From NCBI GenBank assembly GCA_020633335.1, contig JACKDU010000003.1, forward strand, positions 62,001-126,000: DNA of 64,000 nucleotides, written 5' to 3'. This DNA comes from Myxococcales bacterium (GTDB taxonomy: Bacteria; Myxococcota_A; Polyangia; Nannocystales; Nannocystaceae). Positions 1-8,442 of the stretch are shown here, in pieces. The translations under genes and the position numbers were made by a program. Below the pieces are notes generated by a model that did no database searches, was not told where the DNA came from, and saw nothing but the letters and a program-made list of their open reading frames with translations. Position 1 is the first letter of the stretch; every line of letters begins with the position of its first letter.

Positions 1-2479
1 CGCCGAAGGGGCGGAGGCCGAAGTCGCCCATGTCGAGGCGATCCCGCGGGTCACCTGGCGACCCTCCGCGGCCGCCGGCGAGCGGGTCCACCTCGATCCC
101 AGCGAGGCGCCGACCGCCGACGCGCGCTGCGCTGCGGGCCCCGGGACCGCGGCCTACGCCGTCGATCCCGGCCAGAAGGCCGGCGGCGGGCAGATCCTCG
201 TCCAGCGCGGCGACGCGGTGATGGCGATGCCCCTGCAGAAGACCCGCTTCGACACCGTGGTCGTCGGCACGATCGCCGAGAGCACCGTCACCCAGGTCTT
301 CCACAACCCCTTCGACACGCCGATCGAGGCCCTCTACACCTTCCCGCTGCCGAACGAGGGGGCGGTCGACGACTACGCGATCCAGATCGGCAAGCGGCTG
401 ATCCGCGGCGAGATGAAGGAGCGCGCCGAGGCCCGCCAGATCTACGAGAAGGCCCGCGACGAGGGCCGCAGCGCCGGCCTCCTCGAGCAGGATCGGCCCG
501 ACGTCTTCACCCAGAGCCTCGCCAACATCCCGCCCGGCCAGGCGATCGAGGTGACGATCCACGTGGTCCAGCCGCTCCACCAGGAGAAGGGGCGCCTCGA
601 GCTGGTGCTGCCGACGGTCGTCGGCGAGCGCTACATCCCGCCCGAGGGGGCGCCGAACGCCGAGCACCTCGCGCCGCCGACCCGGGCCGCGGGCGCGCCC
701 TCGTGCGCGTCGCTCGAGGTCAGCGTGGCGATCGAGGCCGGCGCCGGCCTGCCGATCCAGGGGCTCGCGTCGCGCTACCACGCGGTCGCGGTCGATCGCC
801 AGGAGGACGGCGCGCTGGTCGAGCTCGCCCGCGCCGGCGAGCTCCTGAACCGCGACTTCGTCCTCTCCTGGGCGCTCCGCGGCGACGCGCCGAAGGCGTC
901 GATCCTCGCCCAGCCCGATCGCAGCGGCGACGGCGGCCACTTCACGATGACCATCGTCCCGCCGGCGCTGGTCAACAAGGACGAGGTCCGCGGCCGCGAG
1001 CTGGTCTTCGTGATCGACTCCTCGGGGTCGATGCACGGGCCGCCGATCGAGACCGCGAAGGCGACGGTCGAGAAGGCGCTCGAGAGCATGGGGCCGGCCG
1101 ACACCTTCCAGATCCTCAACTTCGCGGAGTCGGTGTCGGCCCTCGGCCCGCGGCCGCTGGCGAACACCGCGGCCAACCGCGCGCGGGCGCGCGAGCACCT
1201 CCAGCGGGTCACCAGCATGGGCGGCACCCAGATGCTCCGCGGGATTAACGCCTCACTCGAGATGCCCCACGATCCCCAGCGCCTGCGGATGGTCCTCTTC
1301 CTGACGGACGGCTACATCGGCAACGAGCAGCAGATCTTCACCGCGCTCGACGAGAGGATCGGCGACGCCCGCCTCTTCAGCCTCGGCGTCGGCGCGTCGG
1401 TGAACCGCCACCTCCTCGACGGGATGGCGACCTTCGGCCGCGGCGCGGTCACCTACATGGGCCCGGACGAGGCGCCCAAGGCGGTCGTCAGCCGCTTCTT
1501 CGAGCGGATCGACAACCCTGTCCTTACGGACATCTCGATCGACTGGGGGGATGTGGTCGTCGACGCGGTGCTCCCCGGCAAGATCCCCGACCTCTTCGCC
1601 GGCCAGCCGGTGGTGATCTACGGCAAGTACCGCGGGGCGCCGGCCGGGCTCGTCCACCTCGAGGGGACGATCGCCGGCGAGCGGGTGCGGATCCCGGTCA
1701 AGGTCGACTTCTCGCGGGCGGAGAACGCCAGCGGCCTCGCCTCGATGTGGGCGCGCAAGCAGATCGACGAGTGGCTCGGTCCCCGGCGCCTCCGCGACGA
1801 CGGCGGCAAGATCACGCGCCTGGTCACCGACCTGGCGATCGAGCGGCGGATCATGACCGAGTACACCGCCTTCGTCGCCGTCGATCACGAGGTGGTGATC
1901 AACCCCGACGGCACCTCGCGGACGATCCAGCAGGCGGTCGAGGTCCCCTTCGGCACCGAGGGCGTCGGCGCCGGCGAGTCCTACGGGGTCGGCGGCCTCG
2001 GCCTGGTCGGCACCGGCCGCGGCGGCGGTGGGATCGGCGGCGGGACGATCGGCCTCGGCAACACCGGCCTCATCGGCAAGGGCGGCGGCGGCGGGACCGG
2101 CTCGGGCTACGGGCGGGGGAGCGGGGCCGGCTTCGGCGGCCGCGGCTCGCGGGTGCCCCAGGTCCGTCAGGCGAAGGCCGAGGTGATCGGCAACCTCGAC
2201 AAGGACATCATCCGCCGGGTGATCCGGGCCCACATCAACGAGGTCCGCGCCTGCTACAACCAGGGCCTCGCCCGCGATCCCAACCTCAAGGGGCGGGTGG
2301 TCGTGAAGTTCACGATCGATCCCCAGGGCAAGGTGACCAAGGCCGAGATCGACGCGTCGATCGGCGACGCCCAGGTCGACGCCTGCATCGCCCAGGCGGT
2401 CGGGCGCTGGGCCTTCCCGAAGCCGCCGGGCGGCGGCAGCGTCAACGTCGTCTACCCCTTCGTCCTCGATCCCGGCTGA
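1..2479 (+). CDS. VIT/von Willebrand A surface protein with AgmX/PglI-type C-terminal domain, 5' end outside window
   Basis: The reading frame is open from base 2 to the stop at 2477-2479, so the gene starts upstream of the window. The GTG/ATG codons at 218-229 are internal, because the lead-in to the VIT domain (an MPLQKT segment) continues back past them. In order I see a VIT domain (about 220-640), a vWA domain with the MIDAS motif DSSGS near 1015 and LTDGY near 1300, a Gly-rich linker (about 1975-2140), and a TonB-like AgmX/PglI C-terminal domain from LDKDIIRR (about 2190) to the end. VIT-vWA proteins in this group are usually envelope proteins, and the C-terminal domain is common in myxobacterial gliding and secretion proteins. 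The function here is unknown. The gene at 4469-5725 has the same C-terminal domain. Confidence 0.85.
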   Translation, partial: AEGAEAEVAHVEAIPRVTWRPSAAAGERVHLDPSEAPTADARCAAGPGTAAYAVDPGQKAGGGQILVQRGDAVMAMPLQKTRFDTVVVGTIAESTVTQVFHNPFDTPIEALYTFPLPNEGAVDDYAIQIGKRLIRGEMKERAEARQIYEKARDEGRSAGLLEQDRPDVFTQSLANIPPGQAIEVTIHVVQPLHQEKGRLELVLPTVVGERYIPPEGAPNAEHLAPPTRAAGAPSCASLEVSVAIEAGAGLPIQGLASRYHAVAVDRQEDGALVELARAGELLNRDFVLSWALRGDAPKASILAQPDRSGDGGHFTMTIVPPALVNKDEVRGRELVFVIDSSGSMHGPPIETAKATVEKALESMGPADTFQILNFAESVSALGPRPLANTAANRARAREHLQRVTSMGGTQMLRGINASLEMPHDPQRLRMVLFLTDGYIGNEQQIFTALDERIGDARLFSLGVGASVNRHLLDGMATFGRGAVTYMGPDEAPKAVVSRFFERIDNPVLTDISIDWGDVVVDAVLPGKIPDLFAGQPVVIYGKYRGAPAGLVHLEGTIAGERVRIPVKVDFSRAENASGLASMWARKQIDEWLGPRRLRDDGGKITRLVTDLAIERRIMTEYTAFVAVDHEVVINPDGTSRTIQQAVEVPFGTEGVGAGESYGVGGLGLVGTGRGGGGIGGGTIGLGNTGLIGKGGGGGTGSGYGRGSGAGFGGRGSRVPQVRQAKAEVIGNLDKDIIRRVIRAHINEVRACYNQGLARDPNLKGRVVVKFTIDPQGKVTKAEIDASIGDAQVDACIAQAVGRWAFPKPPGGGSVNVVYPFVLDPG

Positions 2480-2515
2480 GGCGATCGAGCCCGCAAGGGA
2501 TTCGCGGCGGCGCGC

Positions 2516-2545
2516 TTGCAGGGCGCGCGGCCGCGGCCCTATTGT
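2516..2545 (+). promoter_or_regulatory. putative leaderless promoter of the archease gene
   Basis: TTGCAG (2516-2521), an 18-base spacer and TATTGT (2540-2545) resemble -35 and -10 boxes. The -10 lies 7 bases before the archease ATG at 2553, which has no Shine-Dalgarno sequence, so transcription would begin at or next to the start codon. This is inference from sequence only. Confidence 0.4.
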
Positions 2546-2552
2546 CGCCGCG

Positions 2553-2969
2553 ATGGCCCCCTGGGAGCACTTTTCCCACGACGCCGACATCGGCGTCCGG
2601 GGCCGCGGCGCGAGCCCGGCGGAGGCCTTCGCGGCGGCGGCGCGGGCGATGATCGCGGTGATCTGCGATCCGGCGATCGTCCGCCCCGAGGTCGCGGTCG
2701 AGATCACCTGCGAGGCCCCCGATCTCGAGCTCCTCCTGGTCGACTGGCTCAACGCCGTGATCTACGAGATGGCCGCGGAGGGCAGGATCTTCGGCGACTT
2801 CGAGGTGACTCTGGGCGAGGGGCCGAGCCTCCACGCGATCGCCCGCGGGGAGGCGCTCGACCCGGTCCGCCACGCGCCGACCGTCGAGGTCAAGGGGGCG
2901 ACCTACACCGGCCTGCGGGTCGCCCGCGAGGGCGCCGGCTGGGTCGCGGAGTGCGTCGTCGACGTCTGA
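2553..2969 (+). CDS. archease
   Basis: A 138-residue protein with the archease layout: an N-terminal HDADIG motif (the acidic metal-binding region), a DLELLLVDWLN helix in the middle, and a C-terminal VKGATYTGL strand. Archease activates RtcB-type RNA ligases by promoting guanylylation and turnover. The rtcB gene begins 20 bases downstream on the same strand, so the pair is a two-gene operon. The length is normal for the family. The ATG at 2553 is the natural start, directly before the conserved WEHFSHDAD segment. Confidence 0.93.
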   Translation: MAPWEHFSHDADIGVRGRGASPAEAFAAAARAMIAVICDPAIVRPEVAVEITCEAPDLELLLVDWLNAVIYEMAAEGRIFGDFEVTLGEGPSLHAIARGEALDPVRHAPTVEVKGATYTGLRVAREGAGWVAECVVDV

Positions 2970-2989
2970 CGAGAACGAGGAGCGAGACG

Positions 2990-4420
2990 ATGGATCGGGG
3001 CCGCCTGCGGAGGATCGACGAGTACGCCTGGGAGCTCCCCAAGAAGGGGCCGATGCGGGTCCCCGGGGTGATCTACGGCGACCGCGACCTGGTCGACGCG
3101 ATGGACGACAAGGTCGCCGAGCAGCTCGGCAACGTCGCCACCCTGCCGGGGATCGTCGAGGCCGCCTACGCGATGCCCGACGCCCACTGGGGCTACGGCT
3201 TCCCGATCGGCGGGGTCGCGGCCTTCGACGCCGACGAGGGCGGGGTGGTCTCGGCGGGCGGCGTCGGCTTTGACATCTCCTGCGGGGTCCGGGCGCTCCA
3301 CACCGGGCTCCGGCGCGAGGAGGTCGTGGCCCGACGCGAGGCGATCGCGGACGCGCTCTTCCTGGCGATCCCCGCGGGGATGGGGGCGACGGGCGAGCTC
3401 CGCCTGACCAACCGCGAGATGGACGCGATGCTCCTCGGCGGCGCCCGCTGGGCGGTCGAGGCCGGCTACGGCCGCAGCGGCGATCTAGAGCGGATCGAGG
3501 AGGGTGGTCAGGCGTTGGGCGCCGAGCCCGGGGCGGTCTCGAACAAGGCGAAGACCCGGCAGCGGAAGGCGATGGGGACCCTGGGCTCGGGCAACCACTA
3601 CCTCGAGCTTCAGCACGTCACGGCGATCCACGACGAGGCCGCCGCGAGGGCCTTCGGGCTCGCGCGCGGCGACGTCGTGATCTCGATCCACTGCGGCTCG
3701 CGCGGGCTCGGCCACCAGATCGGCACCGAGTTCCTCAAGGAGATGGTGGTCGCCGCCGGCCGCCACGGGATCACGCTCCCGGACCGCGAGCTCGCCTGCG
3801 CCCCGATCCGCTCGGAGCTCGGCGCCCGCTACCTCGGGGCGATGCGGGCGGCGATCAACTGCGCGCTCGCCAACCGCCAGATCCTCACCCACCTGACCCG
3901 CGAGGCCTTCGCCGAGCTCTTCCCGGGCGCCGGCCTGCCGCTCCTCTACGACGTCTCCCACAACACCTGCAAGGTCGAGCGCCACACGGTCGACGGCGTC
4001 CGTCGCGAGCTCCACGTCCACCGCAAGGGGGCGACCCGGGCCTTTGGGCCAGGTCACCCGGCGCTCCCGAGCGGCCTCCGCGAGGTCGGGCAGCCGGTGC
4101 TGATCGGCGGGACGATGGGGACCGCCTCGTACGTCCTGGTCGGCGCCGACACCAGCGAAGAGCGCTCCTTCGCCTCCGCCTGCCACGGCGCCGGGCGGGC
4201 GATGAGCCGGAGCCAGGCGAGCAAGCAGTGGACCGGGCGGGCGCTCGTCGACGAGCTCGCCCAGAGGGGGATCGAGATCCGCGCGCCCTCGCTCCGCGGG
4301 GTCGCCGAGGAGGCGCCCGGGGCCTACAAGGACGTGAGCGCGGTCGTCGAGGCGGCCGATCGCGCCGGCCTCGCGCGGCTGGTGGCCCGCCTCGAGCCGA
4401 TCGTGACGATCAAGGGCTAG
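2990..4420 (+). CDS. rtcB: tRNA/RNA-splicing ligase RtcB
   Basis: RtcB is a GTP- and Mn-dependent ligase joining RNA 3'-phosphate or 2',3'-cyclic phosphate ends to 5'-OH ends. The 476-residue protein has MPDAHWGYGFPIGG (residues 62-75), GGVGFDISCGVR with D95 and C98, GTLGSGNHYLE, HCGSRGLGHQ and YDVSHN. It also has HRKGATRAF, whose H344 corresponds to the guanylylated histidine of known RtcBs. The ATG at 2990 follows GAACGAGGAG. The archease partner lies immediately upstream. The protein appears complete and active. Confidence 0.96.
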   Translation: MDRGRLRRIDEYAWELPKKGPMRVPGVIYGDRDLVDAMDDKVAEQLGNVATLPGIVEAAYAMPDAHWGYGFPIGGVAAFDADEGGVVSAGGVGFDISCGVRALHTGLRREEVVARREAIADALFLAIPAGMGATGELRLTNREMDAMLLGGARWAVEAGYGRSGDLERIEEGGQALGAEPGAVSNKAKTRQRKAMGTLGSGNHYLELQHVTAIHDEAAARAFGLARGDVVISIHCGSRGLGHQIGTEFLKEMVVAAGRHGITLPDRELACAPIRSELGARYLGAMRAAINCALANRQILTHLTREAFAELFPGAGLPLLYDVSHNTCKVERHTVDGVRRELHVHRKGATRAFGPGHPALPSGLREVGQPVLIGGTMGTASYVLVGADTSEERSFASACHGAGRAMSRSQASKQWTGRALVDELAQRGIEIRAPSLRGVAEEAPGAYKDVSAVVEAADRAGLARLVARLEPIVTIKG

Positions 4421-4468
4421 CGCGTGGTCTCGCCGCTGCTGGCGATATCCCGCGCCTCGATCGCGTGT

Positions 4469-5725
4469 ATGGTCAGCGTCGTGCTCAGGCCTAGCGTCCT
4501 CGTCGTAGCGCTCTCTCTCTTCGCGTGCTCGTCTGCCGACTCGGTCACCAAGCCGGAGGGCGTCGGAGGCGGGGAGGGAGCCGCGGCCAGGGCTGCGGAG
4601 GCGGCCGGGGGGCCGGGCTCCGAGGCTGCTCCTTCGGACAGCCTTGATGTCGGCGACGTGGTCGTCCCGAACCTGCCGATCGCCGCGCCGATCCCCCCGC
4701 GCTCGGCCCACGTCACGCTCCCGCGCGACTTCCCGCCCGCCGCCGTCGACCAGATGCGAGGGGTGCTGGAGGAGGCGAGCGAGGCGGCCGCCGGCGAGCC
4801 GCTGGCGTTCATCGCCGACGCCGAGCTCGCCTTCCCGGCCCTCGGCGAGGCCCTCGAGCTCGCGCGGGGCGTCGGCTTCGAGCGCTGCGGCCTCGTCGTC
4901 AAGACCGCGCCCGACGCCTACGGGATGATCCCGCTGCGGATCGGCGGCGACGCGGCGGCCGGGGGCGGGGAGGGCGAGCTCCACGTGATCCTCCAGGCCG
5001 ACGGCTACCGCCTCACGGTCGGCCTCCCGCTCGCGGGCGAGCCCGACGCAGCGCCGCCGCGGGCGACGATCCCCCGCAAGGAGGAGGGCGGCAAGCTCTA
5101 CAAGGTCAGCCTCTGGGACACCGAGGCGCTCGCGGCCAAGGCCGGCGAGCTCCTCGCGCGGACGCCGACGAGGCGGGTCACCGTGATGGCCGATCCGAGC
5201 GTCCGCGTCGATGACCTCGCGGTGACCCTCGCGGCCCTCCGCGGCCCGGAGTGCGGGGCGGCCGATGATCCTGGCTGCCGGGTCGCCGAGGTGATCCTCG
5301 CGCCGAAGATCGCGTCGTCGCCTCCGGGGACGATCGGCACGGCCAAGCTCGATGTCGGCTCGATCGGGCACATCGGCAGGGGGGGCGGGCCCGCCCCGGG
5401 GAGCGCCCCCGCGCCGATGCCGACGGTCGAGGGCCAGCTCGATCGAGACATCGTCCGCCGGATCGTCCGCGCCCACATGAAGGAGATCCGCGCCTGCTTC
5501 GACGCCGCCCTCGCCAGGGACTCGGCGCTGAGCGGCCGGATCAGCGTCGACTTCGTGATCCGCGGCGACGGCGACGTGAAGAGCGCGACGATCGGCGAGG
5601 GCGACATCACCGACGCGGCCCTCGGCGCGTGCATGACCAAGGCGGTGAAGCGCTGGCGCTTCCCGAAGTCGCGCGACGGCGGCGAGGTGCAGGTCTCCTA
5701 TCCCTTCGAGCTGGTCTCTGGCTAG
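4469..5725 (+). CDS. lipoprotein with AgmX/PglI-type C-terminal domain
   Basis: The chosen ATG at 4469 gives a short basic/hydrophobic signal ending in the lipobox LFAC, followed by a Gly/Ala/Glu-rich linker. A GTG at 4424 in the same frame would bury the signal and is less likely. The middle (about residues 80-300) resembles the paired periplasmic domains of biopolymer-transport-like proteins. The last 95 residues, from QLDRDIVRRIVRAHMKEIRAC onward, are the TonB-like AgmX/PglI domain also found at the end of the first gene in the window, including the paired cysteines (RACF...GACM). It is probably an envelope protein; partner and role are unknown. It follows rtcB closely but has no evident link to RNA repair. 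Confidence 0.8.
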   Translation: MVSVVLRPSVLVVALSLFACSSADSVTKPEGVGGGEGAAARAAEAAGGPGSEAAPSDSLDVGDVVVPNLPIAAPIPPRSAHVTLPRDFPPAAVDQMRGVLEEASEAAAGEPLAFIADAELAFPALGEALELARGVGFERCGLVVKTAPDAYGMIPLRIGGDAAAGGGEGELHVILQADGYRLTVGLPLAGEPDAAPPRATIPRKEEGGKLYKVSLWDTEALAAKAGELLARTPTRRVTVMADPSVRVDDLAVTLAALRGPECGAADDPGCRVAEVILAPKIASSPPGTIGTAKLDVGSIGHIGRGGGPAPGSAPAPMPTVEGQLDRDIVRRIVRAHMKEIRACFDAALARDSALSGRISVDFVIRGDGDVKSATIGEGDITDAALGACMTKAVKRWRFPKSRDGGEVQVSYPFELVSG

Positions 5726-5738
5726 GATCCTCCGACCG

Positions 5739-7037
5739 ATGCCTGCGCCGTTCGTCAACTGGTCCGGCACGGTCACCAGCCGCCCCTCCGCCTGGGCTCG
5801 CCCACGCACGGAGGGGGAGGTCGCCGCCCTCGTCCGCGAGGTCCGCGGCCGCGGCGGCCGGCTCAAGGTCTGCGGGGCCCGCCACTCGTGGTCGAGCATC
5901 GCCGCCGGCGACGACCTCCAGGTCGAGCTCGGCGGGCTCGCTGAGGTGATCGAGATCGATCGCCGGGCGATGCGCGTGCGCGCGGGCGCGGGCTGCCCGC
6001 TCCACGTCCTCCTCGACGCCCTCGCGGCCGAGGGGCTGGCGATGCCGGTGATCGGCTCGGTCGCGGAGCAGACCCTCGCCGGGCTGACGGCGACGGCGAC
6101 CCACGGCTCCTCGCTCCGCGTCGGCAACATCTCGAGCCTGGTGGAGGGCATGCGCATGGTCAGCGGCGCCGGCGAGCTCGTCGAGCTCGGCGCGGACGAT
6201 CCCCGCCTCGAGGGCGCCCGCGTCCACCTCGGCGCGCTCGGGGTCCTCACCGAGGTGACGCTGCGCCTCCGCGAGGCCTTCCGCCTCGAGGAGCGCCGCT
6301 TCGTCCTCCCCTTCGACGAGGCCGCCGCGCGGATCCGCGAGCTCGGCGAGGCCCACGCCTTCGCCAAGCTCTGGTGGCTGCCGCACACCGAGAGTGCGCT
6401 GGTCTTCACCTACGACGAGACCGACGCGCCTGGCGAGCGCGACGCCCGCGCGTGGGCGGTCGACGCGTGGATCAACCGAAACCTCTTCCCCGCGCTCCTG
6501 CGCCTCGGCAAGGCGTTCCCGTCGCTGATCCCCCGGACCAACCGGAGCGTCGCCAAGCTCCACTTTCGGCCGTCGATCCGCCGCGGCCGCAGCGACCACA
6601 TGCTCCAGCTGGTGATGCCGCCGCCCCACCGCGAGACCGAGATCGCGGTCGACCTCGCCGACACCGAGGCGCTCCTTCGGGGCACCCGTGAGGTCGCCCA
6701 CCGCGACGGCGCGCGGGTCGACTTCGTCGTCGAGCTCCGCTTCGTCAAGGGCGACGGCGGCTGGATGAGCCCGGCCTACGGCCGCGACTCCTGCCAGCTC
6801 GTGATCGGCGGCGCCTACAGCCCGGACATCGACCGGGTCTTCGACGGCTTCCGCCGGCTCGGCCAGGGCCTCGGCGCCCGCCCCCACTGGGGGAAGGAGC
6901 TCGCGCTCACGCCGGCCGAGGTCGACGCGCTCTACCCCCGCGCCGGCGAGTTCCGGGCGCTGGCGCGGGCGCTCGATCCTGACGGGGTCCTCCGCAACCC
7001 CTTCCTCGACGCGATCCTCGGCCCCTCGCCGGGCTGA
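5739..7037 (+). CDS. FAD-dependent aldonolactone oxidase family protein (ALO/gulonolactone oxidase type)
   Basis: A 432-residue VAO-fold flavoprotein. The N-terminal FAD domain has GARHSW, whose H49 sits where family members bind FAD covalently, and GLTATATHGSS. The C-terminal ALO domain ends with the HWGKE motif and a DPDGVLRNPFL tail. Known relatives oxidise aldonolactones or sugar alcohols such as D-arabinono-1,4-lactone, gulonolactone or xylitol with O2. The substrate cannot be read from sequence. No signal peptide is seen, so it is probably cytoplasmic. It starts 13 bases after the preceding stop. Confidence 0.88.
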   Translation: MPAPFVNWSGTVTSRPSAWARPRTEGEVAALVREVRGRGGRLKVCGARHSWSSIAAGDDLQVELGGLAEVIEIDRRAMRVRAGAGCPLHVLLDALAAEGLAMPVIGSVAEQTLAGLTATATHGSSLRVGNISSLVEGMRMVSGAGELVELGADDPRLEGARVHLGALGVLTEVTLRLREAFRLEERRFVLPFDEAAARIRELGEAHAFAKLWWLPHTESALVFTYDETDAPGERDARAWAVDAWINRNLFPALLRLGKAFPSLIPRTNRSVAKLHFRPSIRRGRSDHMLQLVMPPPHRETEIAVDLADTEALLRGTREVAHRDGARVDFVVELRFVKGDGGWMSPAYGRDSCQLVIGGAYSPDIDRVFDGFRRLGQGLGARPHWGKELALTPAEVDALYPRAGEFRALARALDPDGVLRNPFLDAILGPSPG

Positions 7038-7047
7038 GGGCCCGCGC

Positions 7048-7470
7048 TCAGCTCCGGCAGAGCCCGGCCTGGAGCGCGAGCGTGAGGGCGGCGGCGCAGA
7101 GCGCCCACCAGCACACCGAGCCGAGCACCCCGCCGCGATCGAGGCCGCCCGCCCGCATGAACGAGGCGACGCCGAGGGCGACGAAGACCAGGGTCGGCGC
7201 CCAGAGGAGGGCGGCCTGGGCGATCGTCGCCCGCGGCCAGCTGCCCTTGGCCAGGAGGATCGCCGCGGCGATCCCGAGGGCGATCGTCGTCGGCCAGAAG
7301 CGGAGGCGCTCGGCCGACCAGAGCGCCTCGACCAGCGGCGGGTTGTCGCCGCCGAAGACCACCTTCATCACCCCGGCGGCCTCGCGCTCGAGGCGGAGCT
7401 CGCGGCCGTGGGCCTTGGCGGCGAGGAGGAAGGCGACCGCGCTCGCCGCGATCTGCATCACCTGTCCCAT
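7048..7470 (-). CDS. small integral membrane protein
   Basis: A 140-residue protein with about four hydrophobic segments: MQIAASAVAFLLAAKA at the N-terminus, TIALGIAAAILLA, LLWAPTLVFVALGVASF and CWWALCAAALTLALQ. A loop carrying GGDNPPLVEALW separates the first two. It starts 3 bases after the stop of the SDR gene on the same strand, so the two are almost certainly co-transcribed. I do not recognise the family. A membrane partner or substrate carrier for the SDR is only a guess. Confidence 0.7.
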   Translation of the reverse strand: MGQVMQIAASAVAFLLAAKAHGRELRLEREAAGVMKVVFGGDNPPLVEALWSAERLRFWPTTIALGIAAAILLAKGSWPRATIAQAALLWAPTLVFVALGVASFMRAGGLDRGGVLGSVCWWALCAAALTLALQAGLCRS

Positions 7471-7473
7471 GGC

Positions 7474-8334
7474 TCAGGCCACCATCCCGGCGAGGGCCGA
7501 GCGGAGCTCGGCGGCGAAGGCCGGGTCCTGGGCCTGGCGGGGCGCCGGCCGGAGCTTGCCCTCGTAGTAGAAGCCGCCGCCGACGACCTCGTCGCTGCCG
7601 ACGTGGACGAAGCGCTCGGCCGCCTCGTCGAGGGTCGAGGTGATGCCGATGAGGCGGGCGATCACCGGGCCGATCTTCATGAAGATCCCGGGCGAGTCGG
7701 AGCCGAAGCGGGTCCCCGGGATCACGCCGGGGTGGAGGCTGACGAAGGAGACCCCGCGGGCCTCGAAGCGGCGCTGCTCCTCGATGGTCAGGGTGAGGAG
7801 CGCGAGCTTGTTGCGCACGTAGGAGCCCATGCCGGCGCTCGCCTTCTCGCCGGCGATCGCGTCGATCGTCGTCTTCGCCCCGTTGGGGACCGCGGTGACG
7901 ACGTTGACGACCCGGCCGCGAGCGGCCGCGAGGGGCTCGATGAGCGCCTCGGTGAGGATGAAGGGCGCGAGGACGTTGAGCGCGAAGGTCCGCTCGAGGC
8001 CGTCGTCGGTCCGCTCGTCGCGGCCGAAGGCGCCGCCAGCGTTGTTGATCAGGAGGTCGATCGACGGGGCGATCCGGAGGATCTCGGCGGCGACCGCCTC
8101 GGCCCCGGCGATCGTCATCAGGTCGCCGAGGACCAGCTCCGCCTGGCCGCCGGCGCCGCGGATCGTCGACACCGTCGCCTGCCCGCGGACCTGGTCGCGG
8201 CCGACGATGAGCACCCGGTAGCCGCGGGCCGCGAGGGCGATGGCGGCGGCCTGGCCGAGGCCCGAGGTCGCGCCGGTGACGACGGCGGTGCGGGTGGTGG
8301 TGGAGGTGCGGGGGGTGGAGGTCTTGGTGGTCAT
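7474..8334 (-). CDS. short-chain dehydrogenase/reductase
   Basis: A 286-residue classical-type SDR with the cofactor motif TGATSGLG (residues 20-27), NNAG (97-100), N120 and catalytic Y172-x3-K176. The usual catalytic serine is a threonine (T147 in VNVVTAV). The IDAIAGEK stretch before the Tyr resembles retinol-dehydrogenase-like SDRs. The ATG at 8334 is preceded by a GGGAGCC-type ribosome site. The gene diverges from the LysR gene at 8443, a common layout in which the regulator controls the enzyme. The substrate is unknown. Confidence 0.9.
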   Translation of the reverse strand: MTTKTSTPRTSTTTRTAVVTGATSGLGQAAAIALAARGYRVLIVGRDQVRGQATVSTIRGAGGQAELVLGDLMTIAGAEAVAAEILRIAPSIDLLINNAGGAFGRDERTDDGLERTFALNVLAPFILTEALIEPLAAARGRVVNVVTAVPNGAKTTIDAIAGEKASAGMGSYVRNKLALLTLTIEEQRRFEARGVSFVSLHPGVIPGTRFGSDSPGIFMKIGPVIARLIGITSTLDEAAERFVHVGSDEVVGGGFYYEGKLRPAPRQAQDPAFAAELRSALAGMVA

Positions 8335-8410
8335 GGCTGGCTCCCTTTCGACGCCTCCATCCTGAAACGAGAACCCATGGGAAACAATGGACCATCGATT
8401 CACTTCTCCG

Positions 8411-8425
8411 TTAACCTCAGGTTGA
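8411..8425. promoter_or_regulatory. candidate LysR operator
   Basis: AACCT-C-AGGTT forms a near-perfect dyad in the 108-base gap between the divergent SDR and LysR genes. A second short dyad, ATGG-A-CCAT, lies at 8387-8395. The position suits autoregulation by the LysR protein. No experimental support. Confidence 0.35.
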
Positions 8426-8442
8426 CAGAGGAGCGCGAACGC

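Noticed and set aside
218..229. Start codons of the first gene within the window
   Set aside because: The frame is open from base 2 and upstream codons continue the VIT lead-in, so these are internal methionine/valine codons and the gene is truncated by the window edge.
703..2752. Long overlapping open frames on both strands across the VIT/vWA gene
   Set aside because: They arise from the strong GC bias at third positions and encode Arg/Pro/Ala/Asp-rich sequence without motifs. The same applies to the long antisense frames over nearly every real gene in the window.
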